Source: a virus. From it: DNA of 45,931 bases. Under the pieces are notes generated by a model, which did no database searches, was not told the DNA's origin, and was given only the letters and a program-made list of their open reading frames with translations. The position numbers and the translations under genes are program-made. Shown one piece after another: positions 45,692 through 45,931 of this stretch; within the stretch, counting starts at the first letter, position 1; every line of letters begins with the position of its first letter. Location of the stretch: positions 1-45,931 of the IMG/VR virus record IMGVR_UViG_3300030328_002328, one strand, 5' to 3'.

Positions 45692-45704
45692 AGTTTTAGT
45701 TGTT

Positions 45705-45923
45705 TTAAATTTTATTATATACATAACCATTTGCACAAGTAATTAATTTATCTACTTGCCATAGTTCATATTCTTTTTTTGTCCATATCTTATCATTAAA
45801 TCTATTTTCTGCACAAGTAGAACAAACTCCACTACCACTATCCATAGGAATATAATCCCATTGACAAATGTTACAAACTCTTTCGTTATCTTCTTTTAAA
45901 AATATTATATCGCTTACTTCCAT
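45705..45923 (-). CDS. Zinc-finger-type small protein (72 aa), first gene visible at the right end
   Basis: 72 aa. It has CNICQWDYIPM (Cys17, Cys20) and GVCSTCAENRF (Cys33, Cys36), two CxxC knuckles 13 residues apart, so a small zinc-binding domain is likely. The N-terminal is short and acidic; the C-terminal part is helical with a late Cys. The start ATG follows the truncated leader (AAAAC) at the window edge. A regulatory or host-interacting role is plausible for a small early zinc protein. The promoter must lie outside the window. Confidence 0.6.
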   Translation of the reverse strand: MEVSDIIFLKEDNERVCNICQWDYIPMDSGSGVCSTCAENRFNDKIWTKKEYELWQVDKLITCANGYVYNKI

Positions 45924-45931
45924 TGTTTTAG

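Noticed and set aside
1-45931. tRNA genes, integrase, att sites, CRISPR arrays, insertion sequences
   Set aside because: I looked for cloverleaf-like ends, recombinase motifs, regular spacers and terminal inverted repeats, and saw none that could be supported by eye.

Overview
The window looks like most of the genome of a lytic, short-tailed (podovirus-like) phage of a Bacteroidota host, probably a marine flavobacterium. Three things point there. Sites fitting the Bacteroidota housekeeping -7 promoter box (TAnnTTTG) sit just upstream of many genes. Starts are preceded by A/T-rich leaders rather than Shine-Dalgarno boxes. The primase has the BT4734-type N-terminus typical of Bacteroidota elements. 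No integrase, lysogeny repressor, tRNA, RNA polymerase or DNA polymerase gene was seen, and the window begins inside a structural gene, so the phage is not necessarily complete here.

Layout: about 1-34,630 is one rightward late region. It starts with a tail-gene end, a small virion-type protein and a lysis cluster (small membrane protein, M15 peptidase, 3TM holin). Packaging and head genes follow: GroES-like protein, probable TerS, TerL, portal, scaffold and major capsid protein. Next come a decoration-like protein, two connector/ring proteins, a 1642-aa tail nozzle protein and an 875-aa Cys-rich modular fibre. After a four-gene modification cassette (double 2OG-Fe(II)/prolyl-hydroxylase-like enzyme, NDP-sugar 4,6-dehydratase, two glycosyltransferase-like proteins) comes a second Cys-rich fibre. 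The region ends with a GNAT protein, three ejection-type internal virion proteins and a small basic protein. About 34,700-45,931 is a leftward early region. Its far right end holds a cluster of very small genes with a repeated start-codon leader. A terminator-plus-promoter then precedes the replication/recombination operon: two DnaA-domain-IV-like proteins, Sak3-type annealing protein, RecE-like nuclease, SSB-like mini-protein, primase-helicase, SF2 helicase, VRR-NUC nuclease and a metallophosphoesterase.

The most interesting reading is the 17.9-26.7 kb segment. Three virion proteins carry Pro/Thr/Ala/Ser/Val linkers (PTPTP, APTP, VAPSP types) between Cys-rich modules. Between the second and third of these genes lie a prolyl-hydroxylase-like double oxygenase, a sugar-nucleotide enzyme and two glycosyltransferase-like genes, one of them reminiscent of plant/algal hydroxyproline O-arabinosyltransferases. 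I infer a phage-encoded pathway that hydroxylates and glycosylates its own tail fibres, analogous to hydroxyproline-rich glycoproteins. The motifs and gene order are visible; the biochemistry is inferred.

Limits: all family calls come from reading motifs by eye, with no searches run. Weak calls are marked by low confidence.
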